Shown: piece by piece, positions 1 through 6,714 of the stretch
How positions within the stretch are numbered: the first letter of the stretch is position 1
Layout: each line of letters begins with the position of its first letter
Assembly (NCBI GenBank): GCA_026785985.1
Contig: JAJAYX010000469.1
Span: 1-10,030, forward strand
DNA: 10,030 nucleotides
Source of the DNA: Rudanella sp.
GTDB taxonomy: Bacteria; Bacteroidota; Bacteroidia; Cytophagales; Spirosomataceae
Direction of reading: 5' to 3'
Made by a program: the position numbers and the translations under genes
Notes under the pieces: generated by a model
Database searches by the model: none
Seen by the model: the letters and a program-made list of their open reading frames with translations, nothing else
What the model was told of the DNA's origin: nothing

Positions 1-14
1 ATTCTATACAACAT
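1..14 (-). CDS. Start of probable RES-domain toxin (cut by window edge)
   Basis: Only the first four codons are visible. Nine bases after the antitoxin stop, an ATG at 14-12 opens a frame reading M-L-Y-R followed by AT, which begins an Ile or Met codon. RES-family toxins commonly begin with a short hydrophobic stretch followed by Y-R-I, and in RES-Xre modules the toxin follows the antitoxin on the same strand, as here. RES toxins such as MbcT and ParT act on NAD or related substrates. The identity is inferred from position and four residues only, and a different downstream gene remains possible. Confidence 0.42.
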
Positions 15-23
15 ATAGACCAA

Positions 24-437
24 TCAGGCGGGCAAACCGTAATCAAGGCGGCCAAGCACATCGTCCACTAAGCCAAAGCCCGTCACTGTATCCAGCAGTT
101 GAAGCGGCCCCTGATTAGCCAACTCGCGAATTGGGGTTCGGAGCCACGTCAGCACGGTTGCCCTGCGTCCTTCAAAGGTATCTAAAGCATGAAGGAGTAA
201 ATTGTTGAGTAACAGCAGTCGCTCCGATGCATCGACCCCGAAACGCTGCTCGTTTTTGAGCCGGTGCAGATTGCGCGGGGTCATGTTGAGCGCGTAAGCC
301 ATCTCTTTGTCGGTCAGGCCCACCAGCGCGGCCACCTCATCGACCTCAGCTCGAAGGATGCCCTGCCGCGACGATTGAACAACACCGAAGGGTGTGGAGC
401 GGATAGTTGCGTTGGTTATGGGAGTTTGCATAGCCAT
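24..437 (-). CDS. Antitoxin, MbcA/ParS/Xre family (DUF2384-type toxin-binding domain)
   Basis: A 137-residue protein with the two-part layout of Xre antitoxins of RES-Xre toxin-antitoxin modules. Residues about 34-62 form a helix-turn-helix-like segment (VDEVAALVGLTDKEMAYALN, then PRNLHRL). Residues about 82-135 match the MbcA/ParS toxin-binding pattern: a conserved WL.TP followed by L.NQGPLQLLDT..G...V.D.LGRLDYG. In this family the C-terminal domain covers the toxin active site and the N-terminal part binds the module's own promoter. A perfect inverted repeat containing a promoter lies 6 nt upstream of the start, as expected for autoregulation. The probable toxin follows downstream at the window edge. 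The start could be either ATG 437 or ATG 431 (the protein begins MAM). Family assignment is strong; pairing with a RES toxin is inferred. Confidence 0.88.
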   Translation of the reverse strand: MAMQTPITNATIRSTPFGVVQSSRQGILRAEVDEVAALVGLTDKEMAYALNMTPRNLHRLKNEQRFGVDASERLLLLNNLLLHALDTFEGRRATVLTWLRTPIRELANQGPLQLLDTVTGFGLVDDVLGRLDYGLPA

Positions 438-443
438 AAGAAA

Positions 444-481
444 AGCGAATTATTTCACAAACTTAAGTGAAATAATTCGCT
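444..481. promoter_or_regulatory. Probable antitoxin operator: perfect 15-bp inverted repeat
   Basis: The arms AGCGAATTATTTCAC (444-458) and its exact reverse complement (467-481) flank an 8-nt centre. The repeat lies directly upstream of the antitoxin start and overlaps its promoter. Xre-type antitoxins bind palindromes at their own promoters, so this is most likely the autoregulatory operator. The symmetry is read directly from the sequence; binding is inferred. Confidence 0.75.
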
Positions 482-488
482 ATATCAA
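458..488 (-). promoter_or_regulatory. Bacteroidota-type promoter of the antitoxin-toxin module
   Basis: On the minus strand a TTG box at 488-486 is followed after 20 nt by TAAGTTTG at 465-458, a full match to the Bacteroidota -7 consensus TAnnTTTG. The -7 element occupies the centre of the inverted repeat, so a bound antitoxin would block RNA polymerase directly. Predicted transcription starts near 453, giving a leader of about 15 nt. Confidence 0.72.
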
Positions 489-530
489 CGAACTGCCAGG
501 CAGTACAAACCCCTTTGTCGGCCCAGCTAT

Positions 531-1499
531 TTATTTCCGTAACAGTTTCTTGGCGGCCTGAATCAGGAAGGACGGCATTTTGGCCCCCAGTTTAACCACC
601 TGCTCTGGCAGTGCATATCGTTGGGCGTAGCCTTCCTGAATGTAGCGTAATGATTCGTCAAAATACTTATTGTCAACGGGTTGACCGGTGGCGATGTTCG
701 TGATCTTGCGAACATACAGCTTGTCGAGGGTAGCGTCGGAGCGGAGCGGGGTGTAATAGACGCAGTTCTCAAAGAAGTAGTGCGTCACCTGAGAGTGGCG
801 GGTTGAGCCAGGGGTCAGGATTTTTTCACCCCCGTGCAGCAGGTTCGACGACCAGACGATTGCTTTGCCCTTGGGCATATTCAGGGTCGCCTTTTTGAGT
901 CCATGGGCCTGAATAATTTCCTCCAGCCGCTCCTCATACGCCTTGTACGTTTTGCCATAGACATCCTCCACCGTTTTGGCTTCCGACCCTTTCAACCCCA
1001 TGTCGATCAGGTCGTAGAAAGGCAGTTTGTGGCTTCCGGGGTAATAATGCAGCGGGCCGTTGTCGGGCCGAACGTCTTCCAGGGCTACCCAAACCCCGCA
1101 CATAAACCGCTGGGGAATGGAGTTGAAGTGGATCGAATCGGAGTGGGTGCGTTGCTGAGTACCGACGGGAAAATTGAGCGTCTGGAAGGGAATGGGTTCC
1201 CGACCATAGAGTACCCGCAGTATCTCTATGATTTTGGGGGCCGTGGCAATCTGCCGAACCGATGGCACCGTTTGCCAGGCATCCTGCTTGCGAAGGTCGT
1301 TGCCATAGAGTGGTTTCACCTGAGCGAGGGCCTGATCCAGCACGTCCATGTCAATTTCGGGGTCAAAAATCAGGTAACCATCTTCGGCATACCGCCGGAC
1401 TTGTTCGCGAAGAACGGGGTCAAGGTTCGCTTTTTTAAGCTCCTGTTGGAAAAAGGGGGATTCAACCCAGGGCAAATTGATAGATAAAGAAGCATTCAT
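531..1499 (-). CDS. Phytanoyl-CoA dioxygenase (PhyH) family protein
   Basis: A probable cytosolic non-heme Fe(II)/2-oxoglutarate-dependent oxygenase of 322 residues from ATG 1499. A TTG at 1520 would add seven residues, but the promoter -7 box ends at 1538, which would leave almost no leader for TTG, so I chose the ATG. Counting from the TTG form, the iron-binding triad reads H126-x-D128 (in RTHSDSIHF) and H229 (in SSNLLHGG), and R241 (in GSTRHSQVTHYF) sits where this family binds the 2-oxoglutarate carboxylate. The stretch CGVWVALEDVRPDNGPLHYYPGSH is the typical double-stranded beta-helix core. All catalytic residues are present, so it should be active. No signal peptide is seen. The substrate cannot be told from sequence, and the family covers lipids, halogenated compounds and secondary metabolites. 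It is transcribed divergently from the symporter, which may mean shared control. Confidence 0.88.
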   Translation of the reverse strand: MNASLSINLPWVESPFFQQELKKANLDPVLREQVRRYAEDGYLIFDPEIDMDVLDQALAQVKPLYGNDLRKQDAWQTVPSVRQIATAPKIIEILRVLYGREPIPFQTLNFPVGTQQRTHSDSIHFNSIPQRFMCGVWVALEDVRPDNGPLHYYPGSHKLPFYDLIDMGLKGSEAKTVEDVYGKTYKAYEERLEEIIQAHGLKKATLNMPKGKAIVWSSNLLHGGEKILTPGSTRHSQVTHYFFENCVYYTPLRSDATLDKLYVRKITNIATGQPVDNKYFDESLRYIQEGYAQRYALPEQVVKLGAKMPSFLIQAAKKLLRK

Positions 1500-1537
1500 G
1501 GGGGATGGATTTGAGGGCAAGACAGTTGCTTGCTACT

Positions 1538-1568
1538 CAAATCTATTGGCTTTGTTTTAATCGAGCAA
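1538..1568 (-). promoter_or_regulatory. Promoter of the PhyH-family gene
   Basis: On the minus strand a TTG box (1568-1566) is followed after exactly 20 nt by TAGATTTG (1545-1538), matching TAnnTTTG. Spacing is the same as at the antitoxin promoter. A start near 1533 gives a leader of about 34 nt to ATG 1499 and argues against the upstream TTG codon as the translation start. Confidence 0.65.
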
Positions 1569-1592
1569 TCTTAATCTATTTAATTTAATGGC

Positions 1593-1652
1593 CTGAATTC
1601 AGAGACATATATAGTCTGAAAAAGGCAGTGACTATCAAGCTGCCGCCTTTTT
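1593..1652. promoter_or_regulatory. Inverted repeats between divergent promoters (possible operator or terminator-like hairpin)
   Basis: This AT-rich stretch between two divergent promoters holds three symmetric sequences: the palindrome CTGAATTCAG (1593-1602); TTCAGA (1598-1603) mirrored by TCTGAA (1615-1620); and AAAAAGGC (1619-1626) mirrored by GCCTTTTT (1645-1652), with an alternative inner stem GGCAG/CTGCC (1624-1628/1640-1644). The last hairpin has A and T tracts on its two sides and looks like a two-way terminator, but no gene ends here on either strand. It could be a regulator site or an attenuating hairpin. Function is unproven. Confidence 0.3.
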
Positions 1653-1653
1653 A

Positions 1654-1661
1654 TATCTTTG
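1654..1661 (+). promoter_or_regulatory. Promoter -7 element of the symporter gene
   Basis: TATCTTTG is a full match to the Bacteroidota -7 element TAnnTTTG, placed 40 nt upstream of ATG 1702. No TTG box is found at the usual 18-21 nt spacing; the nearest candidate is GTG at 1628-1630, 23 nt away. The weak -33 region may mean activator dependence, and the adjacent hairpin would be a natural place for control. Confidence 0.5.
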
Positions 1662-1701
1662 CTCACCAAGTACTTATTCTTAAACACCTACTCCCCCCAC
1701 T

Positions 1702-3501
1702 ATGCTTGCCCAACTCGAAACCATTGACCTCGTTGTTCTGATTGTGATGCTGCTCATTATGCCCACGGCGGGCGTGATTGTGGCCCTTCGCAAGAAAACC
1801 GCCGAACAGTATTTTCTGGCCGGGCGCAACATCCGCTGGTGGACGGTTGCGGGGTCGGTGTTCGGCACCAATATCTCGTCGTTTCACCTGATTGGGATGT
1901 TGGGTATTGGCTACTCTATTGGGTTTGTGCAGGCGCATTACGAGCTTGTTTTCCCAGCCATTTTGCTCTTGTGCTTCGTGTTTCTGGCCAGCTACCGGCG
2001 GCTGGAAGTGTTCACGCTCTCGCAATACCTCGAAATCCGCTACAACGAAGCCTCCCGGCTGATTTACACGATCCTGCTGGTGCTGATTATCCTGGTGCAG
2101 TTGGTGGGCGCGTTTTATGTGGGCAGCATCACGCTCCAATGGCTGCTCGGCGGAGGGTCGTTTGAGATCAGTTACCTCACGGGTTTGCTGCTGATTGGAG
2201 CCGTCACGTGCAGCTACACGATCTGGGCCGGCATGGAATCCATCGTCATCACCGACACCATTCAAACCATTATGATGCTCATGGCCGGGTTTGCCGTGGC
2301 CTATTTCACGCTCTCCCAACCCGAAATTGGCGGCTTTTTCGGCCTTCTCGATCTGGATGCCGCCCAACCCCGTGAGGTTCAGAAAATGCACCTGTATCTG
2401 CCCAGCAACCACCCCAACCTACCCTGGACGGGTATTTTTACGGGCTTGATGCTCCAGCATTGCTTCAATTTCTCGACTAATCAGTTTATCGTGCAGCGCG
2501 TTTTAGCGGCCGACTCCGACGATGATGCCCGCAAGGGAGTCATTGCCAGCGGGTTCCTGAAACTGACTATCCCGTTTTTTAGCATCTCGGCGGGTGTTGC
2601 CGCCTATTACCTGTTCACGGCCCGCTTTGGCGCAGATGCCACCAACTTTAACTCCGACAATGCGTTTTTGAAATTAGTCGAAACAGTGATACCACAAGGG
2701 GTGGGCCTGACCGGGATGATTTTGGCCGGACTCACTGCCGCCACCTTCTCGTCGGTGGATTCGATGATGAACGCGGCTACCACGCTCCTTACGCTCGATG
2801 TCTATAAAAAATACATCACGCCCGAAGCCAACGACCGGCAAATTGTGCGGTTCGGGCGGCTGACCATCGTGGTGATGGTGCTGGTCAGTATCGGTATTGC
2901 GCTCTGGACTTACACCCCCGACCGCACCAACAACTTCATGCTCAAGGTATCGTCGCAGTTGTCCTATTTCACCCCCGGCATCATGGTAGCCTTTTTCTTC
3001 GGCATCCTCTGGCGACGGGCGAGTGCTCCGGCGGCCGTACTGGCGATGGTACTCGGCCCTGTTTTCGGAGTCTTGAGCGAGTTCGTCTATAATAACTACC
3101 TTGGCATCGACCCCACCATTGCGGCCCTGTTTGGCGTGAAACTCAATTTCATGCACCGCGTTTTCCTGACCTTTGTGCTGAGTTCGGCCACGCTCACCGG
3201 CCTGAGTTTATCGTTGTATCCCAACAAAAACGAAGAAGGTTTTGAGCGGCTCAAGGTCGATGTAAACGCCAGTCAGGTGGCGCGGACCGTTGGCCTGTTT
3301 CTGGCTGTTCAGGCCGTGTTTGTTGGTCTGGTGTTCATTGGTGGTCTTTCTCCACAAAGCGTGGCTTTGTGGGCGGGCCTGGCCACATTTGGCTTGTTTG
3401 TGCTGGCTATTAAACGAGCCGACAGCATCGACCGGCAAGCTGTAATTTGGGCTGGTGGGTTAACAGCCGCCAGCGTCGGGGTGCTGTATTATTTTGCGTA
3501 G
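1702..3501 (+). CDS. Sodium/solute symporter (SSS family, SGLT-like)
   Basis: An inner-membrane Na+-coupled uptake carrier of 599 residues, within the usual size for SGLT-type members. Hydrophobic segments run throughout, consistent with 13 or 14 helices. The family's N-terminal core is present: EQYFLAGRNIRWWTVAGS (35-52), then GTNISS (55-60), corresponding to the broken first core helix. The sodium-site helix reads LTAATFSSVDSMMNAATT (344-361); A347, S350 and S351 align with the Na2 ligands A361, S364 and S365 of Vibrio SGLT, so sodium coupling should be intact. WAGMESIVITDTIQ (175-188) is another family signature. The protein ends in hydrophobic helices with no fused kinase domain. Substrate (sugar, polyol, sialic acid or other) cannot be assigned. 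The gene is divergent from the PhyH gene and converges with an 8-nt gap on the DUF819 gene. Confidence 0.9.
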   Translation: MLAQLETIDLVVLIVMLLIMPTAGVIVALRKKTAEQYFLAGRNIRWWTVAGSVFGTNISSFHLIGMLGIGYSIGFVQAHYELVFPAILLLCFVFLASYRRLEVFTLSQYLEIRYNEASRLIYTILLVLIILVQLVGAFYVGSITLQWLLGGGSFEISYLTGLLLIGAVTCSYTIWAGMESIVITDTIQTIMMLMAGFAVAYFTLSQPEIGGFFGLLDLDAAQPREVQKMHLYLPSNHPNLPWTGIFTGLMLQHCFNFSTNQFIVQRVLAADSDDDARKGVIASGFLKLTIPFFSISAGVAAYYLFTARFGADATNFNSDNAFLKLVETVIPQGVGLTGMILAGLTAATFSSVDSMMNAATTLLTLDVYKKYITPEANDRQIVRFGRLTIVVMVLVSIGIALWTYTPDRTNNFMLKVSSQLSYFTPGIMVAFFFGILWRRASAPAAVLAMVLGPVFGVLSEFVYNNYLGIDPTIAALFGVKLNFMHRVFLTFVLSSATLTGLSLSLYPNKNEEGFERLKVDVNASQVARTVGLFLAVQAVFVGLVFIGGLSPQSVALWAGLATFGLFVLAIKRADSIDRQAVIWAGGLTAASVGVLYYFA

Positions 3502-3509
3502 GGGGCCTT

Positions 3510-4700
3510 TCACGAACCAACCAGCCAATTTGCCCCACGCAGATATTCGGCCATCAGCAGGCCGCAGTAAGTGCCAACGGCGTTCCCCAGCGCACCGGCC
3601 AGAATCCCCGGCAAATGCAAATCAGGGCGGTTCAGACTTTTGGTGAGTGCCAAACACGAAGCCGAGCCGCCCAGATTTGCCTGAGAAGCAACACTGATAA
3701 CATCCCAATCCTGCCGGAGCAATGCTCCCACCCCAAACTGAATCAGGGTATGAACAGCGACGAGTACACTCACAAACAAGAGCATCATGAGGGCTAAGTG
3801 GCCATCTTTGAGCAGGGCCGCAATGTCGCAATAAGCCCCAATAACGGCCAGAAACAGGTAGATACAGAAAATGCTCACCACCCGAACACCCCGCAATTTC
3901 TGAACGGGAGGCCACTGCGCCAGCAAGAGGGCAAGGGTCGTCAACGACAGAATTTTGGGAATGGCTGGTGCCCAAACCGAAATCTGCCCCGCCACAAACA
4001 GTCCCAGCACCCCCAATCCGATTAACATAGCCAAGTCGGTGGGACTCACCGTTTCGATGTCGCTGATTTGGGCATTGGCTTCGGTCTCAAACTGCTCTTT
4101 TTCGGCAGGAGTCCAGTTATATTCCAGATTCCGGGGGAAATAGCGATTCAGCAGTTGGGGCAACAACAGCGTAACCCCCATCCAGAGGGCCGTTACGATA
4201 TTGTCGGTGGCCACGGCAGCGGCATACAGATTCCCGGCTTTGTTAACCCCATAGTGGAGCGCGATGGCATTGAGGTTGCTGCTTCCGCCCGTGTAGGTTC
4301 CGGCAAACATTCCGCCGAGGGCATAATAGAGTTCACCGAACCCCTTTGGCCCCGCCACGGCCCACATACCCGCCAAAACACCCAGCATGGTGCCTGCGGC
4401 TCCAATGAAAAAGTTGATCACCATCGGCGAACCGGCCCGTTTCAAGCTGCGGAGATCGACGGTCAGCAGCAGGTAGAAAATGGAGATAGGAGCGAGATAG
4501 GTGAAAATCCCGTCGTAGAGTGGCGGGGCGTTTGTCGAGGTTGGAATCAGGCCGAGGTTGGCCGTTACTGCTGTTAAGATAATGACGGTGAGTGCCGTGC
4601 CAAGTTGCCGGAAAACAGGGAATCGGGTCAGCAAATCGGCCACGAGGATGTTGACCATCAGAACCGCTAAAATGGCCAAGGAGTCTTGAATCAGGGGCAT
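3510..4700 (-). CDS. DUF819 family membrane protein (YjcL-like)
   Basis: A polytopic inner-membrane protein of 396 residues belonging to DUF819, the family of Bacillus YjcL, whose function is not established. About ten hydrophobic segments are visible. Two glycine-rich stretches occupy comparable places in the two halves, GTYTGGSSNLNAIA (134-147) and SQANLGGSASCLALT (339-353), and GALGNAVGTYCG (369-380) is near the C-terminus. Such paired motifs are typical of carriers built from two related halves, so a transport role is plausible but inferred. A charged cytosolic loop (about 190-220) separates the halves. ATG 4700 is preceded at short distance by a -7 promoter element. The stop lies 8 nt from the symporter stop with no clear terminator between them, so the two convergent transcripts probably overlap. 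Confidence 0.85.
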   Translation of the reverse strand: MPLIQDSLAILAVLMVNILVADLLTRFPVFRQLGTALTVIILTAVTANLGLIPTSTNAPPLYDGIFTYLAPISIFYLLLTVDLRSLKRAGSPMVINFFIGAAGTMLGVLAGMWAVAGPKGFGELYYALGGMFAGTYTGGSSNLNAIALHYGVNKAGNLYAAAVATDNIVTALWMGVTLLLPQLLNRYFPRNLEYNWTPAEKEQFETEANAQISDIETVSPTDLAMLIGLGVLGLFVAGQISVWAPAIPKILSLTTLALLLAQWPPVQKLRGVRVVSIFCIYLFLAVIGAYCDIAALLKDGHLALMMLLFVSVLVAVHTLIQFGVGALLRQDWDVISVASQANLGGSASCLALTKSLNRPDLHLPGILAGALGNAVGTYCGLLMAEYLRGANWLVGS

Positions 4701-4723
4701 AGGGAGGGAATTTCGTTTTAACG

Positions 4724-4731
4724 CAAAAGTA
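4724..4731 (-). promoter_or_regulatory. Promoter -7 element of the DUF819 gene
   Basis: TACTTTTG on the minus strand matches TAnnTTTG and lies 24 nt upstream of ATG 4700, predicting a leader of about 18 nt. No TTG box is present at the usual spacing; that position is a T/A tract (4750-4763) that forms a small AT-rich hairpin. Confidence 0.5.
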
Positions 4732-4892
4732 CACCAAGAGTTGACAGACTTTTTTTATAAAAAGGCTCTGTATTTGGGTAAACAGTCAATTCTCAGTATA
4801 ATTGAAACAAAACTCTTGAATAGATCATTTAGGAGATGCCAGAGGTAGCGCACTGCTATTCGGCATTCTATCCTTCTAACAATCTGTTCAAT

Positions 4893-5572
4893 ATGAAAGT
4901 GGCCGGAGGCCGCGTGTTGTTTGCAATAGCGATCAGGGGCGGTCGGTTGGGAGCACCCCCGCAACCACCCGCCAAACAGCCAAACTGCTGGTTTTTAACC
5001 TGAACACAGGCGCGTTGGAACGTCGGACCGATTTAGATGCGCTGCTGCCAGCCGCCGATCCGAACTTTGCCAATGATGTGACGCTTGCCCCCGATGGCAC
5101 GGCCTATGTTACAGATTCTTTTTCGCCCGTAATCTACAAGGTCAATCCTGATGGAATAGCGAGTATTTTAGCGAGAGATAACGTCAGGTTCGCCAGTCCG
5201 GCCTTTGGCCTGAATGGTATTGCCTATCATTCCAATGGCTTCCTTATTGTGGCCAATGCAGGTCAGGGAAAGTTGTATAAAGTTGATTTACAGAACGGTA
5301 ACACCACCACCGAAATAACCGGAACTGGTGCGTTGCCCGGCGATGGTCTAACGATCTTGAACAATGACCTCTATGTTGTGACCGGGGGCAACCGTGTGGC
5401 TCAGGTACGCAGCACCGATAACTGGCAAACGGCATCCATCATAAAATTTGATGCAACCGGGTATTTGGGGGCAACCACCAGTGTAGCCGTCAACAATCAG
5501 ATTTATACCCTGAATGCCCGTATCGGCGAAAATGCCAATGCACGGGATTTTAGCATTCAGCGGTTCCGGTAA
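4893..5572 (+). pseudogene. Broken SMP-30/gluconolactonase-like beta-propeller gene (C-terminal remnant)
   Basis: From about 4914 one frame reads VVCNSDQGRSVGSTPATT, then TAKLLVFNLNTGALERRTDL, then FANDVTLAPDGTAYVTDSF, and continues to TAA 5570-5572. This is the repeated blade pattern (NDV..APDG.AYVTDS..PVIYKV; GIAYH..GFLIVAN) of SMP-30/gluconolactonase-like six-bladed propellers. Just upstream, NMKVAGGRVL is readable in the frame shifted by one base (4890-4919). Restoring one G near 4919 joins them as RVLVCNSD, so a single-base deletion is likely. The N-terminal third, usually with a signal peptide, is missing: the upstream frame closes at TAG 4830-4832, and only about 190 bp separate this point from the DUF819 start. 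No ATG opens the long frame (a TTG at 5015 lies mid-domain) and no TAnnTTTG promoter precedes it. Family assignment is fair; inactivity is likely. A short expressed fragment cannot be excluded. Confidence 0.7.
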
Positions 5573-5581
5573 AATTGGCAA

Positions 5582-5614
5582 CCCTGCCGTGACCGGAATG
5601 CCGTTCCGGCAGGG
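5582..5614 (+). terminator. Strong hairpin after the propeller remnant (possible terminator)
   Basis: CCCTGCCG (5582-5589) pairs perfectly with CGGCAGGG (5607-5614). The loop can fold further as CGG/CCG, or the alternative stem CCGGAA/TTCCGG (5593-5598/5604-5609) can form. The hairpin starts 10 nt after the remnant's stop and lies 15 nt before the pyrD -33 box. No T tract follows, so it is not a classical intrinsic terminator, although position and strength suggest it ends transcription or insulates pyrD. Confidence 0.4.
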
Positions 5615-5628
5615 CTACTCCATTAAAG

Positions 5629-5657
5629 TTGAAAACACGTTTGGCATCGTACCTTTG
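5629..5657 (+). promoter_or_regulatory. Promoter of pyrD, ending 4 nt before the start codon
   Basis: TTG (5629-5631), an 18-nt spacer, then TACCTTTG (5650-5657), matching TAnnTTTG. ATG 5662 follows the -7 element by only 4 nt, so the transcript should begin at or next to the start codon and may be leaderless. The in-frame TTG at 5629 could be read as an early start codon but is better explained as the -33 box. Confidence 0.68.
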
Positions 5658-5661
5658 CGGT

Positions 5662-6714
5662 ATGTACAAGCGTATCGTTCTCCCGATTCTCTTCCGCTTC
5701 GATGCCGAAGCCATTCACCATTTTGCTACGTCTGCCTTAAAATTTACGCTGGCTATTCCGGGAATGCGTTGGCTGGCATGTCGGCTCTACATGGTCGATG
5801 ATCCGCGTTTGCGACGGACGGTTTTCGGCATCGACTTCCCCAATCCGGTCGGCATGGCGGCTGGTTTCGACAAAAACGCTGAACTGGTCACCGAGTTGGG
5901 GTGTCTCGGTTTTGGCTTTGTAGAAATCGGTACTGTCACGCCCCGACCTCAACCCGGTAACCCCAAACCCCGCCTATTCCGGCTCAAAGCCGATGGGGGA
6001 CTCATCAACCGAATGGGGTTCAACAACAAGGGGGCTGGCCCGGCGACCGGGCGACTTCGGCGTCTGAATCAACGGGTGATCGTGGGCGGCAACATTGGCA
6101 AAAACAAGGACACCCCGAACAACGAAGCCCTAAACGATTACCGGCTGTGTTTCGAGGAGTTGTTCGATACGGTCGAGTATTTTGTGGTCAAAGTGAGTTC
6201 GCCTAACACGCCCGGACTGCGCGATTTGCAGGAACGCGAACCGCTGACCCGCTTGCTTTTGGCCCTGCAACAGGACAATCTGGCAAAGCCCACCCGCAGT
6301 GGCGTACCACCCAAACCAATTCTGCTCAAAATTGCCCCCGATCTCACTGATTCACAATTAGATGACATCGTGGCAATTGTAGCCGAAACCAAAATTGCAG
6401 GGGTCATTGCCACCAACACCACCATCAGCCGCGCTAACCTTAAAACCGATGCCCAAACGGTTTCGGATATGGGCGCGGGTGGAGTCAGCGGATTGCCTGT
6501 TCGGAGCCGCTCGACGGAGGTGATCCGCTATTTACACCAAAAATCGGGTGGAGCGTTTCCAATTATTGGGGTAGGAGGAATCTTCACCGCCGAGGATGCT
6601 CTCGAAAAGCTCCGCGCCGGGGCCAGTTTGGTGCAGGTCTACACCGGTTTCATTTATGAGGGGCCGGGAATGGCGAAACGAATTTGCAGGGGGATACTGG
6701 ATTCTGGACTTTAG
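5662..6714 (+). CDS. pyrD: Dihydroorotate dehydrogenase (quinone), class 2
   Basis: Oxidises dihydroorotate to orotate with FMN and passes electrons to membrane quinone, the fourth step of UMP synthesis. The 350 residues from ATG 5662 fit class 2. The N-terminal helical region (1-45, [21 protein letters not shown] onward) is the membrane and quinone-binding extension that class 1 lacks. FMN and substrate motifs are in order: [11 protein letters not shown] (64-74), [10 protein letters not shown] (115-124), [12 protein letters not shown] (142-153), [12 protein letters not shown] (179-190) with S180 as the expected catalytic base, LLKIAPDL (221-228), ATNTT (250-254), GVGGI (303-307) and [13 protein letters not shown] (323-335). 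Odd: residue 177, before VSSPNT, is Lys (AAA, 6190-6192), where class-2 enzymes normally have an orotate-binding Asn. The last residues (GILDSGL) are encoded by an intergenic repeat. Function is assigned with confidence; activity with Lys177 is uncertain. Confidence 0.93.
   Translation: MYKRIVLPILFRFDAEAIHHFATSALKFTLAIPGMRWLACRLYMVDDPRLRRTVFGIDFPNPVGMAAGFDKNAELVTELGCLGFGFVEIGTVTPRPQPGNPKPRLFRLKADGGLINRMGFNNKGAGPATGRLRRLNQRVIVGGNIGKNKDTPNNEALNDYRLCFEELFDTVEYFVVKVSSPNTPGLRDLQEREPLTRLLLALQQDNLAKPTRSGVPPKPILLKIAPDLTDSQLDDIVAIVAETKIAGVIATNTTISRANLKTDAQTVSDMGAGGVSGLPVRSRSTEVIRYLHQKSGGAFPIIGVGGIFTAEDALEKLRAGASLVQVYTGFIYEGPGMAKRICRGILDSGL

Noticed and set aside
492..518. Small palindromes ACTGCC-A-GGCAGT and ACAAA-CCCC-TTTGT between the PhyH and antitoxin genes
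   Set aside because: Stems of 5-6 bp without a T tract are too short to call a terminator or operator beside the much stronger 15-bp repeat.
834..1487. Long plus-strand open frame (217 codons) opposite the PhyH gene
   Set aside because: It is antisense to a well-supported gene with intact catalytic motifs, and its translation shows no recognisable domain.
1663..2412. Minus-strand open frame (249 codons) opposite the symporter, rich in His, Gln and Asn
   Set aside because: The composition is what results from reading hydrophobic codons on the opposite strand; no domain pattern and no promoter element support it.
4068..4577. Plus-strand open frame (169 codons) opposite the DUF819 gene
   Set aside because: Antisense shadow of a membrane protein gene, with low-complexity polar composition and no motif.
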